This document shows positions 16,372 through 24,730 of a stretch of 64,000 nucleotides of DNA, in pieces. The translations under genes and the position numbers were made by a program. Within the stretch, counting starts at the first letter, position 1. Each line of letters begins with the position of its first letter. The DNA lies in the NCBI GenBank assembly GCA_016785955.1, contig JAEUWH010000110.1:35310-99309 (forward strand), read 5' to 3'. This DNA is from Pseudobdellovibrionaceae bacterium (GTDB lineage Bacteria; Bdellovibrionota; Bdellovibrionia; Bdellovibrionales; Bdellovibrionaceae). The notes below the pieces were generated by a model that saw only the letters and a program-made list of their open reading frames with translations, did no database searches and was not told where the DNA came from.

Positions 16372-17828
16372 ACGACACCTCGACGCCGACGATATACATA
16401 ACCCACTGCCAGCAAACTGCCCAACACTACAAACCAAAGCGGATTCAGTATCAAATACGTCAATCCAACTACCGGCAACAAACCAATTTTCACAATCACT
16501 TTGGCTACAGGATACTCGGAAACTCTCTTCGCCCATTGAGGACCGTAGGTATAATACAATTTAATAAATTTTTTCCCCAAAGGATGCGGATGCATATAGG
16601 TATTTCGAAACTCACGTAAAATATCCAAGAACGGATGATGGCGAGAACCAAAGGCTACGGTCGCAATGAAGCAATCCTTATCACTGAGCACCCCAACGAC
16701 TTCGGAAGGACTGGCGCAAAACAAGCCATATTTACCAACGTCAAACGTGCTGCTGTCCGCATGAATTTTTTGAACGTCTAAGAAATAAAAAATATTTCCC
16801 GTGGCATCTTGAAGCGCAGATACAAAACAATATTTTCTTTCCGCGCCCACTTCCCCATTTTCCAGTTGTCCCACTTTGTAATCGGACAGCGGATCGCCAT
16901 CAACGTTATTTAAACTGACCAGTGATTTACTCGAGGCATTCGTAATTGATTTCAAGGTGTCAAACTCACTCGCTCCATTCGCAACTTCGGCGTAATACAT
17001 CACTAGATTTGTATAGTTCAAGGATGTATCGGCATCCGTGGGCGACGATCCACCCCAACCGGCGATTAAATTTGTAATATATGCTTTCCCGTCACCCGGA
17101 AACATCTCGTAATAACAAAGCCCTTCCGAAGTTACACTGCTGACCAGTGAGCCCTCCGCATCGGGCGCGCAAATAGGCGCAATACCTTTGGTAAGACCAT
17201 TACCCGGTGACGATGATGATGAATAATTAATAATACTAAATTTAATTTCAATCGTGACGTACTCAACAAATTTGTCGTCTTTAATAGGCCCCAAATAAAG
17301 CAACTTGGTTCCGCCACATTGTGTGCCCGACGTACACGTGAAACTCATCCCCAATGCGGCAACGACTTGCGACCAAGTCGCTTGCAAAGCATAAGTTCTG
17401 CCACTCACTTTATTTGGCGACAAACCTTGTATGGAGTTAGCGGTATATTCCGTCGCCTTAGCGACACCGACCGTTAACTCATTGATGTTCGCATTATCGG
17501 AATCAACCTGTACGATAAACTGCAAATTTTCATAGATACTTTGTTCATTACAAGGCGCCGGCACGGATTGATTGGAACTATTGGTAATGTTCTTTCCTGT
17601 ACAGGAGTTACACGTGGTCACATTATCTTGTGTCGTACACAAAGACGGAATTGCGTAGCCCGCATTAACCAATACTTTCGATTTACTTGAGGCATCGGTC
17701 GTATCTTGCGTCCAATAAGAAGCCCCCGATACGGAAAATGAAAGTCCGTGAGCTAAACCCGAGAATATAAATACGATCCCAGCAATACTTTGCTTATATT
17801 TTGATAAACGACCTATCCATGGCGCCAT
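16368..17828 (-). CDS. Secreted protein with CFI-box C-terminal domain
   Basis: 486 residues: signal peptide (about 1-28), a Cys-containing extracytoplasmic domain with many Asn/Ser/Thr residues, then a C-terminal block that matches the CFI-box-CTERM region: DCFIATVAFGSRHHPFLDIL, a FRNTYMHPHPLGKKFIKLYY-type helix, and a final hydrophobic segment with a basic end (YVYRRRRGVV). This C-terminal unit is found on surface and secreted proteins in several Proteobacteria and is thought to anchor or sort them. The gene lies 31 bp after asd and overlaps the barrel gene downstream. Confidence 0.75.
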   Translation of the reverse strand: MAPWIGRLSKYKQSIAGIVFIFSGLAHGLSFSVSGASYWTQDTTDASSKSKVLVNAGYAIPSLCTTQDNVTTCNSCTGKNITNSSNQSVPAPCNEQSIYENLQFIVQVDSDNANINELTVGVAKATEYTANSIQGLSPNKVSGRTYALQATWSQVVAALGMSFTCTSGTQCGGTKLLYLGPIKDDKFVEYVTIEIKFSIINYSSSSSPGNGLTKGIAPICAPDAEGSLVSSVTSEGLCYYEMFPGDGKAYITNLIAGWGGSSPTDADTSLNYTNLVMYYAEVANGASEFDTLKSITNASSKSLVSLNNVDGDPLSDYKVGQLENGEVGAERKYCFVSALQDATGNIFYFLDVQKIHADSSTFDVGKYGLFCASPSEVVGVLSDKDCFIATVAFGSRHHPFLDILREFRNTYMHPHPLGKKFIKLYYTYGPQWAKRVSEYPVAKVIVKIGLLPVVGLTYLILNPLWFVVLGSLLAVGYVYRRRRGVV

Positions 17829-17859
17829 AGTAATATGGCACCATCAATGATCAGTCTTT

Positions 17860-18879
17860 TCAACCTTTTAATGCATTTTGAATTAATAAATCGGCAATCT
17901 GAATTCCATTTAAGGCAGCGCCCTTTTTTATGTTATCTGAAACAACCCACATTAACCATAATTTCTTGTTTTCAGGGTCACGATGTATCCGCCCCACATA
18001 GACGGGATCTTTGCCCGCCACATCTCGAGGCATGGGATAAACACTTTTCTTAGGCTCGTCTTGAACAACTAAACCTGGCATATCCGCCAACGCGTTCAAC
18101 ATTTCCTCACGACTGACTTCTTTGCTTAACGTCACCCATACCGATTCACTGTGGGCATTCAAAACAGGGACCCGTACCGCGAACGCCGAAACTTTCATCG
18201 TTGGTTGGCGCAGAATTTTTTTTGTTTCGTTTTGGATTTTCTTTTCTTCGCTGGTGAATCCTTCGTCATCAAAAGATCCAATTTGAGGAATCACGTTAAA
18301 CAGAATGGGATGCACAAAATTCACAGGCTTTGGATTTGGATTTTTATAATCTTGCGTGTTCGCTAGTAACTCTTCATAGGCCGCTAAACCGGCACCGCTG
18401 ACCGCTTGATAACTGCTGACGCGAACTTCGTCCACACCAAATTTTTCTTGCAGCGGTTTTAATGCCACAACCAATTGAATCGTGGAGCAATTTGGATTGG
18501 CGATAACTTGAGGAGCCTTCATCCCCTGAACTAAATCGCCGTTCACTTCTGGAACAACCAAGGCATGCTGAGGGCTCATACGAAATGCAGCCGAGTTATC
18601 GATTGCATAAGCACCAGCCTTAACAGCTTCAGGAGCCCACTCTTTAGAAATATCATCGCCGGAAGAGAAAAATACGATATCAAGTCCTTCAAAACAATTC
18701 GATCTCAAAACTTCGCAGGTCCATTCTTTACCCTGACACTTAACCTTTTTACCTATGGACGCCTCACTGGCAAACGGTCGTAATTCCGCCAACGGAAATG
18801 AACGTTCTTCCAATAAAGTCATGAATACTTGGCCCACCATTCCCGTAGCACCCACCACGCCCACTTTTAATTTTTTCAT
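17860..18879 (-). CDS. asd: Aspartate-semialdehyde dehydrogenase
   Basis: Reduces aspartyl phosphate to the semialdehyde with NADPH, the step after aspartokinase. 339 residues from ATG 18879 (GGGGAAC site; the frame has an upstream ATG at 18891). NADP loop GVVGATGMVGQVFM at the N-terminus; catalytic Cys in NPNCSTIQ; substrate and catalytic region EVRVSSYQAVSGAG; His in VPVLNAHSE. All key residues are present. Confidence 0.96.
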   Translation of the reverse strand: MKKLKVGVVGATGMVGQVFMTLLEERSFPLAELRPFASEASIGKKVKCQGKEWTCEVLRSNCFEGLDIVFFSSGDDISKEWAPEAVKAGAYAIDNSAAFRMSPQHALVVPEVNGDLVQGMKAPQVIANPNCSTIQLVVALKPLQEKFGVDEVRVSSYQAVSGAGLAAYEELLANTQDYKNPNPKPVNFVHPILFNVIPQIGSFDDEGFTSEEKKIQNETKKILRQPTMKVSAFAVRVPVLNAHSESVWVTLSKEVSREEMLNALADMPGLVVQDEPKKSVYPMPRDVAGKDPVYVGRIHRDPENKKLWLMWVVSDNIKKGAALNGIQIADLLIQNALKG

Positions 18880-19018
18880 ATTGTTCCCCAAAAGATAATT
18901 TGCATATAACGCTAGCTATTTCGCAGCGATAGATCTCACTGTATTTTCCTAAAACATAAAAACTCTGTCAAACGCTTATGAACAAAGCAAATCGTTATTT
19001 TAGTCGCTACTTTAGTCG

Positions 19019-19834
19019 TTACTTTGGTCGTGACTCTGGCTCGTCCCCGTCTTCGTCCTCAATTAAATCGGGATCATCCACCTTGTGAGGCGCATACACC
19101 GAAGATTTAATCTTACGAACATTTTTCCCCAGTTTGAAGATGCCAAAAACCGCTCCCAGAGTAGCATAGCTCAGAAACAAGACGAATAGCATGACCTCGG
19201 GATGTAACAACACCACGAACAAAATACTCACGCCGACGATCAAATAATGAAACGGCATGCGTTCTTTCAAATCAAGATCTTTAAAACTGCGATAACGAAA
19301 ATTACTGACCATCACGAACGCCAACAAAATCGTCATGCACAATAAAAGTAAATTTCCCCATGCATCCCACTCGAGTTCGTGAAACGCCAACACACTAGAG
19401 GCGACAATACCACCAGCCATAGGAATCGGCAGACCTTGAAAGTAGTTCTTTTCAATAATGTTCACCTGAACATTAAATCGTGCTAAACGAATCGCCCCAC
19501 AGGCCACAAACAGAAAACACGCCATCCAACCTAAACGACCATATGGCTGCAAAGCCCAATGGAACATTAATAGTGCGGGCGCCACACCAAAACTGACAAC
19601 ATCGCACAGAGAATCATATTCAGCACCAAACTTACTAGTCGAGCGAGTCAAACGCGCCAAGCGCCCATCCAATTGGTCAAAAATCGCCGCCACCACAATC
19701 GCATAAGCAGCATAAAGATAATTTTGCTTTAACGTGTAGATCATCGCAAAAAAACCACAAAAAATATTACATGTGGTCACGAGATTCGGAAGAATATAGA
19801 TGTACATCCTAAGGGGTTTTTCTGAAGATTCCAT
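19019..19834 (-). CDS. pssA: CDP-diacylglycerol-serine O-phosphatidyltransferase
   Basis: Makes phosphatidylserine from CDP-diacylglycerol and serine in the inner membrane, precursor of phosphatidylethanolamine. 271 residues, several membrane helices, and the CDP-alcohol phosphatidyltransferase motif in DQLDGRLARLTRSTSKFG followed by AEYDSLCDVVSFG, supplying the D-G-x2-A-R-x8-G-x3-D-x3-D pattern. The charged tail (DDPDLIEDEDGDE) is normal variation. It follows the lipid-kinase-like gene by 8 bp, forming an operon. Confidence 0.93.
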   Translation of the reverse strand: MESSEKPLRMYIYILPNLVTTCNIFCGFFAMIYTLKQNYLYAAYAIVVAAIFDQLDGRLARLTRSTSKFGAEYDSLCDVVSFGVAPALLMFHWALQPYGRLGWMACFLFVACGAIRLARFNVQVNIIEKNYFQGLPIPMAGGIVASSVLAFHELEWDAWGNLLLLCMTILLAFVMVSNFRYRSFKDLDLKERMPFHYLIVGVSILFVVLLHPEVMLFVLFLSYATLGAVFGIFKLGKNVRKIKSSVYAPHKVDDPDLIEDEDGDEPESRPK

Positions 19835-19842
19835 AGTGTCCT

Positions 19843-20517
19843 TTATAAAAAGCCAAAAATATAAAATATAAGCGATAAACCTAAGCCACTGGCTACAGGA
19901 ATTGTTAAATTATCATCTAATTTTGCGATCGGAATCAGCTCGGCTAACGAACCAATCAAACCACCAATAAAACTGACAACCACCGCACGCCAAAGATTGT
20001 ATTCATGAAGATATAAAAACAAAAAACTACAAATTGAGCACACAACAAAAGCAGCTAAAAAACCTTGCAGCGTCTTTTCGCCCCATATTTTCTCGCGTCC
20101 AAAACGAATGCCAAAATAACTGGCAATTGGGTCTGCAAATGCCAAAAAAATCAAGCTCAGTTGGACAATGATAGGATCGAAGAGAAAAATCAAAATAGTA
20201 ACCCCAGCCGCCAAATAAGTGGTTCCCGCAAGATTGCCAATTTCGCTTTGGCGCATGATGGGCCTCAGATAATGAGTCACTAAAAGATTAAAATTCTTAT
20301 TTCGAAGGCGAAGAATATCGGTGCCGGCAAAAAGTAAAAACAACACAAGAATTAACACTTTAGACAACCACAATGGCAAAACGTAATATCCTAAAAATAA
20401 CGCTAATACGCCAGTGATATGCCAAATTTTTCGCGCAACATGGAGGTCCGATCTTTTTTTGAAATCCTCTTGTAAAACGATCTTAGAGACGGAGCCTTCT
20501 TTAGGGGTACCTTGCAT
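19843..20517 (-). CDS. SEC59/DGK1/VTE5-family lipid kinase or CTP transferase
   Basis: 224 residues with about six membrane helices. The conserved family block is visible: RKIWHITGVLALFLGYY at the N-terminus, then LAFADPIASYFGIRFGREKI and WGEKTLQGFLAAFVVC, which match the CTP-dependent diacylglycerol kinase/dolichol kinase/phytol kinase family. It probably phosphorylates a membrane lipid with CTP or feeds phosphatidic acid to the CDP-diacylglycerol pathway. Its position just upstream of pssA supports a phospholipid role. Confidence 0.75.
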   Translation of the reverse strand: MQGTPKEGSVSKIVLQEDFKKRSDLHVARKIWHITGVLALFLGYYVLPLWLSKVLILVLFLLFAGTDILRLRNKNFNLLVTHYLRPIMRQSEIGNLAGTTYLAAGVTILIFLFDPIIVQLSLIFLAFADPIASYFGIRFGREKIWGEKTLQGFLAAFVVCSICSFLFLYLHEYNLWRAVVVSFIGGLIGSLAELIPIAKLDDNLTIPVASGLGLSLIFYIFGFL

Positions 20518-20592
20518 GAGCCCAACATAAGAGATTCGACCCTTTTTCTCAATCTATAAGTCCCATTTTTTAACTGGCAGCGTTAGTCAGGT

Positions 20593-21153
20593 TTACTCGC
20601 GTTGAAGGACCAACGTTTCCAGTATTTGCTTCGGCACCGAGGTTTTGCCTTTGGCCAATAGATAACGAATTGTAATAACATTTTTTCCCTTTCTTAAAGG
20701 AATCGCATCCGTCTTAGAATGTGAATCACTGACGACAAACACCGAGGCCGTGAAACCATTCGATTGATTTTCCACCGCGATATCTTTAGGAAACTGCTTA
20801 CCGCATTTTTTCAAATTCAAAATTACAAAATCACGCTTCGGAGACATTTCTTTTTCCGAATCCTTGCAAGACAAACTGAATTTCCAATCTGAATCTGCCA
20901 AAATTTTTTCCGTCGGCGACATCGACAATGACGACGCCGGCAATACACTTGGCGTAGCCGCCGGAGTTCGCACACCAGTAGTCGTCACCACGTCCCCAGG
21001 CATTCCCCCAGGATTGTCCGCAGACATCCCAACAGACACGTGCGCAGACACGTGCGCAGGCATGTCCTCATACGGTGACTGGAAAAAGTACTGATAACTC
21101 AACATCATCGCCATCAATAAAAACAAAGCACTGTTTGCTAAAACAAAACGCAT
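20593..21153 (-). CDS. Membrane-anchored periplasmic protein downstream of exbB-exbD
   Basis: 186 residues. One N-terminal membrane helix (about 5-23), a Pro/Thr/Val-rich linker (about 30-75), then a compact periplasmic domain with two Cys (SLSCKDSE and LKKCGKQF). The single helix, linker and small domain resemble a TonB-type layout, but no TonB C-terminal motif is visible. It follows exbD by about 200 bp on the same strand and could be the partner of this ExbBD pair. Confidence 0.6.
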   Translation of the reverse strand: MRFVLANSALFLLMAMMLSYQYFFQSPYEDMPAHVSAHVSVGMSADNPGGMPGDVVTTTGVRTPAATPSVLPASSLSMSPTEKILADSDWKFSLSCKDSEKEMSPKRDFVILNLKKCGKQFPKDIAVENQSNGFTASVFVVSDSHSKTDAIPLRKGKNVITIRYLLAKGKTSVPKQILETLVLQRE

Positions 21154-21349
21154 GCTCTACTATCGGCAAATTTTTGACAGGATTTAGAGCCAACTTATCT
21201 GTCCAAAGCAGGCAATACCTGCATCCTTACCAACCAAAGCCTGAACCCTTCAGCAAAGACTCGATAAAACAGCAATGAGCCAAACTCTGAAACATGATTG
21301 ATTACGAATGTCATTTCAATGACTAGCCCAAAGACTAAACGCCAGGTGA

Positions 21350-21751
21350 CTATTTTTTGTCAATTGAGATAGCGAATTTCTTAACACCGACAGTTTTGAC
21401 AATGTCCATGACACTAACCACACGTCCATGAGCAACCTCTTTATCCGCCGAAATCACGGCTTGAATCTCGGGGTTAGCTTCAAATAGTTCTTTCGCTTTT
21501 TGCGAGATCACTTCTTCACTGGCAAAGCTGCCATTCAAATTCAAACGACCATCGGCCGTGATTGAAATATTCAGCTGCCCGGGCTGTGTTTGATCACCCG
21601 AAGCGGCTTTTGGCAAATTCACGTTGATCGATGGCTTCATAAACATCGGCGCCGTCACCATAAAAATAATCAACACCACTAAAATGATGTCAACCAAAGG
21701 AACAACGTTAATTTCCGACAGTGGTTCATCATCAGTAAACTTGACAGCCAT
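21350..21751 (-). CDS. exbD: ExbD/TolR-family biopolymer transport protein
   Basis: 133 residues. The N-terminal segment EINVVPLVDIILVVLIIFMV is the ExbD/TolR membrane helix with its essential Asp, followed by a periplasmic alpha/beta domain. With the ExbB-like protein it forms a proton-driven motor energising outer-membrane processes. The ATG overlaps the exbB stop as TAATG. ExbD versus TolR cannot be decided from sequence alone; no tolA, tolB or pal is nearby. Confidence 0.88.
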   Translation of the reverse strand: MAVKFTDDEPLSEINVVPLVDIILVVLIIFMVTAPMFMKPSINVNLPKAASGDQTQPGQLNISITADGRLNLNGSFASEEVISQKAKELFEANPEIQAVISADKEVAHGRVVSVMDIVKTVGVKKFAISIDKK

Positions 21752-22380
21752 TATAATCCTTTTTTCTTACCATAGCTTAGACCCAACTCTTTAACAGACT
21801 CTAAGCTTTGCAAAATGGATTTCACTTGTTTTTGAAAATAATTATAGCCAACAACAGCCGGAATCGCGACAAACAAGCCCGCCGCCGTAGCCACCAGTGC
21901 CAACGAAATTCCCGCCATCACCGTCTGCTGACCAGCATCTGATGATTGCGCCAAATCGTTAAACGCCTTCATGATACCAAGAACCGTTCCCAATAAACCT
22001 AAATAAGGGGCATTCGAACCCACCGTTGCCAAAAAACCAAGAAAACGCTCTAAATCTGGCTTCATTGTTAAAATATTCGTATTAAAAAATTCTTCCAGAC
22101 CTTTTGTTCCACTTTCTTTGATATGCTTAAGCGCATAGTTGGCCATACGGCCCTCATACGACAAAGGATCGCGCGCAAGATCTTCAAAAAATTCGGTTTG
22201 GTGATTTTGTAATGAGTTTTTAATTTGCTCTCGCACACGTGAGGACTCTTTATGAACTCGACGAAGATTAAAGAAACGCTCCAGAATCATACCTAGACTT
22301 AAAAAACTTAAAAAAACCAAAATCCATAAAAGAACCTGGTCTATAACGTGGGCTACTGCAAAAATTTTTTCGGTTAACAC
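21751..22380 (-). CDS. exbB: ExbB/TolQ-family proton channel
   Basis: 209 residues with three membrane helices: one N-terminal, and a pair near the C-terminus containing GFLATVGSNAPYLGLLGTVL and LALVATAAGLFVAIPAVVGY, the MotA/TolQ/ExbB signature including the Thr lining the proton path. GTG start behind AAGGAAGG. It heads an operon with exbD and the anchored periplasmic protein and is divergent from the pseudo-sulfatase gene. Confidence 0.9.
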   Translation of the reverse strand: MLTEKIFAVAHVIDQVLLWILVFLSFLSLGMILERFFNLRRVHKESSRVREQIKNSLQNHQTEFFEDLARDPLSYEGRMANYALKHIKESGTKGLEEFFNTNILTMKPDLERFLGFLATVGSNAPYLGLLGTVLGIMKAFNDLAQSSDAGQQTVMAGISLALVATAAGLFVAIPAVVGYNYFQKQVKSILQSLESVKELGLSYGKKKGL

Positions 22381-22451
22381 TGTTTACCTTCCTTCAGAAA
22401 GACAAATTGGATAGAGTCGAAGATAACGTTATTGTGTCGAGGTCAATCTTT

Positions 22452-24113
22452 ATGGTCAAGGTGATTTTAGCCATCATCACAGCGCTGTCTTTAGTCGCTT
22501 GCAAGAAATCGTTGCAACCAAATTATATCGTTATCACCACAGAAAAACTAAACAGCAAGGCCGTTAATTGTCATGAGTCGGATATATTTTCCAAAAGATC
22601 TGGATTTGAAATCTTGTGCTCTGAATTTTATCGTTTCACCCAAGCTTATACACCATCCATACAGGCATTGCCTGCGTTCACCTCTCTCTTAACTGGACTT
22701 TACCCATACAGCCACAATGTTCGTTTCAATTCGCACAATACATTGACTCCCGAGTTTAAAACTTTTCCAGAAGAGGCGCTCAGCTTGGGCTATAGAACAA
22801 TTTTTGTTGCAAGCTCGCCTCCCTTTTTCAGAAAATCTGGCATCGCTCAAGGCTTTGAGATATTTGATGACAATATTATTCCTGATTTGGGTAGTCGGAC
22901 ATTTCGAGAAACTTTACAACTGGCACTGGACTATTCAAAAGAATCCGATACCAAACCGTTTCTAACCGTCGTGCAACTAGGCGATCTAAAATATACGTTC
23001 AAAGAAACTCAAAATGATCTGGGCGAAGTCAGAAATTTATCTTACGAAAGTCAACTGGAGGCCTTTGACGAAAGTTTATACTATTTTTTTCAAGATCTTA
23101 AAAAATCGGACTTTTGGGATAATACTAAAATTATTCTTCTCGGACTCAACGGACATTTATCTCAAGACTTGGAAGAAGATCCAGAATATTTTAATTTAAA
23201 CAGTGCTAACACACAGGTCGCTTTGTTTTTCAAAGACAACAAAAATAACAAAATTAACTTCAAACCCAACTCTATTGGCACGGTCCTATCCTTAAAAAAT
23301 ATTGGGCAAATGCTGTTCAATACCTTCAAAGCCTCCACAAGCCACGAATCCAATTTTGCTACCTTTAGTGAAACCGAAATCGAGGAAGAAAAAAAAATAA
23401 ATCCGGAACCACTGGTGATCGAGTCAGGATGGGCGAAGTGGCAAAACGTGGGAAACATCCGCGCCGCCATTTTAGATAACTCTTACCTGTTTATCAACGA
23501 CACCACTCCCCAACTTTACAACAAACTCACGGACAATCAAGAAAAGTACCCCCAACCCATCAACGGTACCACCAAAATACAGGTTGATTCATATTTGCAA
23601 GCTCTGGAAGAAAAAAACTTCGTACCTTTTTCGATTACCCCCGAACTGAAACGGTTGCTTAGCGATATACATGCCTTGAATGGAAAAAATTCGCTGACTC
23701 AAAGCTCGACCGAGTTTTTCGACTATCACTATGTTCTTGCTAAAAATTTGGAACTTTCCGCTGCCGAGACCAAGCTTCTAATTTCCAAATATCACTTGGA
23801 AGAAAATCCTTGTTTTGCCTACTTCAGTAAATCCCATAAGAACGAATTTTTAAAAAAATGTAAAAGTAAAAAAGCGCAGTTTCTATTTAACCAATATATT
23901 TTAAAACAACCTTCCGACAAAGATCTCCGGATCTATTTTCAAAAGAACTGGCTTGTCTACAATTTGATGAAAAAAGTCCATTTGGAAAATGTAAAACTAG
24001 GAATGGATTTTATACCGGCGCAAAACTTGCGATTATCATCAATTCAAAACTACCTATATCAGTCATTGAAATCAATCATCGCCATCCAAAATGGCGAATC
24101 CGGATCTAACTGA
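22452..24113 (+). CDS. Sulfatase-fold lipoprotein lacking sulfatase active-site residues
   Basis: 553 residues starting at ATG 22452 (GAGG 9 nt upstream; the frame opens earlier at 22407). Lipobox LSLVAC gives a lipoprotein. The fold is recognisable by NYIVITTEKL at the first strand, PAFTSLLTGLYPYSHNV at the nucleophile helix and TKIILLGLNGH at the late metal strand. Each catalytic position is changed: the first-strand DD is EK, the nucleophile Cys/Ser aligns with Ala72, the following Arg with Phe76, and the DHG triplet is LNG. It is therefore predicted not to hydrolyse sulfate esters and may bind a ligand. A C-terminal part (about 340-553) is unrecognised. The last 55 bp overlap the converging PP2C-like gene. 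Confidence 0.7.
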   Translation: MVKVILAIITALSLVACKKSLQPNYIVITTEKLNSKAVNCHESDIFSKRSGFEILCSEFYRFTQAYTPSIQALPAFTSLLTGLYPYSHNVRFNSHNTLTPEFKTFPEEALSLGYRTIFVASSPPFFRKSGIAQGFEIFDDNIIPDLGSRTFRETLQLALDYSKESDTKPFLTVVQLGDLKYTFKETQNDLGEVRNLSYESQLEAFDESLYYFFQDLKKSDFWDNTKIILLGLNGHLSQDLEEDPEYFNLNSANTQVALFFKDNKNNKINFKPNSIGTVLSLKNIGQMLFNTFKASTSHESNFATFSETEIEEEKKINPEPLVIESGWAKWQNVGNIRAAILDNSYLFINDTTPQLYNKLTDNQEKYPQPINGTTKIQVDSYLQALEEKNFVPFSITPELKRLLSDIHALNGKNSLTQSSTEFFDYHYVLAKNLELSAAETKLLISKYHLEENPCFAYFSKSHKNEFLKKCKSKKAQFLFNQYILKQPSDKDLRIYFQKNWLVYNLMKKVHLENVKLGMDFIPAQNLRLSSIQNYLYQSLKSIIAIQNGESGSN

Positions 24114-24730
24114 ATTTGATTTTTGAACGCATTTTCAATTGTAAAATCATCTTTCTTTATCGACCAAGTATCCTTGTGCAAACTGGATTCGGTACACAAT
24201 AACAGTTTTTGGGACGGATCTACTGTAACTTCACCCAGTTGAAAATGACAGTGCATCTCTGTCCCCAAATATTGCTGCGGCAATGCTAGCGTATTTTCTG
24301 AAGACGAATGAATCGACGGGACCGCCACACTTAGAGGTATCAAACGATCATGGTATAAATATAAATTCGGCGAGCCTACCTGCACCCAACTCAGTTTCTT
24401 CTTTTTTCGAAATAAAATTGTCAGCTCATAGCAAGACGTAAATACATCCCTGTTCTCACCCCGATATATTAGATCATTGATCAGTAAGGCACACATACGC
24501 AAAAAATTGCAATCTCGAGATAAATACGTATTCATTTCAAAAGGGGACGTAACTTCTACGTCGCCTTCGGCTGCGAATACAAATTTCTGGATTTCCTCAA
24601 AAACGCGATCTTTAAATGTACTCTCGCCCCAGCAAGTCATGATCACCAACAGATCTAGCTCTGAACTTTTCAGAATTGTCGGCTTGGGACGAATGATTTG
24701 TGTGCTGTAGTTACGCTCTTTAAATTTCAC
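24059..24730 (-). CDS. Degenerate PP2C-like protein (predicted pseudophosphatase)
   Basis: 223 residues. The beta-sandwich layout of PP2C Ser/Thr phosphatases can be followed in SCYELTILFRKKKKLSWVQV, GSPNLYLYHDRLIPLSV and KLLLCTESSL, but the metal-binding Asp positions are replaced: DGxGG reads TCWGE, VGDSR reads VGSPN and SDG reads TES. It is probably inactive as a phosphatase and may act as a phospho-binding or scaffold partner. It is the last gene of the TadC-FHA operon, starting 1 bp into the previous stop. PP2C identity is my inference from pattern only. Confidence 0.45.
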   Translation of the reverse strand: MKFKERNYSTQIIRPKPTILKSSELDLLVIMTCWGESTFKDRVFEEIQKFVFAAEGDVEVTSPFEMNTYLSRDCNFLRMCALLINDLIYRGENRDVFTSCYELTILFRKKKKLSWVQVGSPNLYLYHDRLIPLSVAVPSIHSSSENTLALPQQYLGTEMHCHFQLGEVTVDPSQKLLLCTESSLHKDTWSIKKDDFTIENAFKNQIQLDPDSPFWMAMIDFND

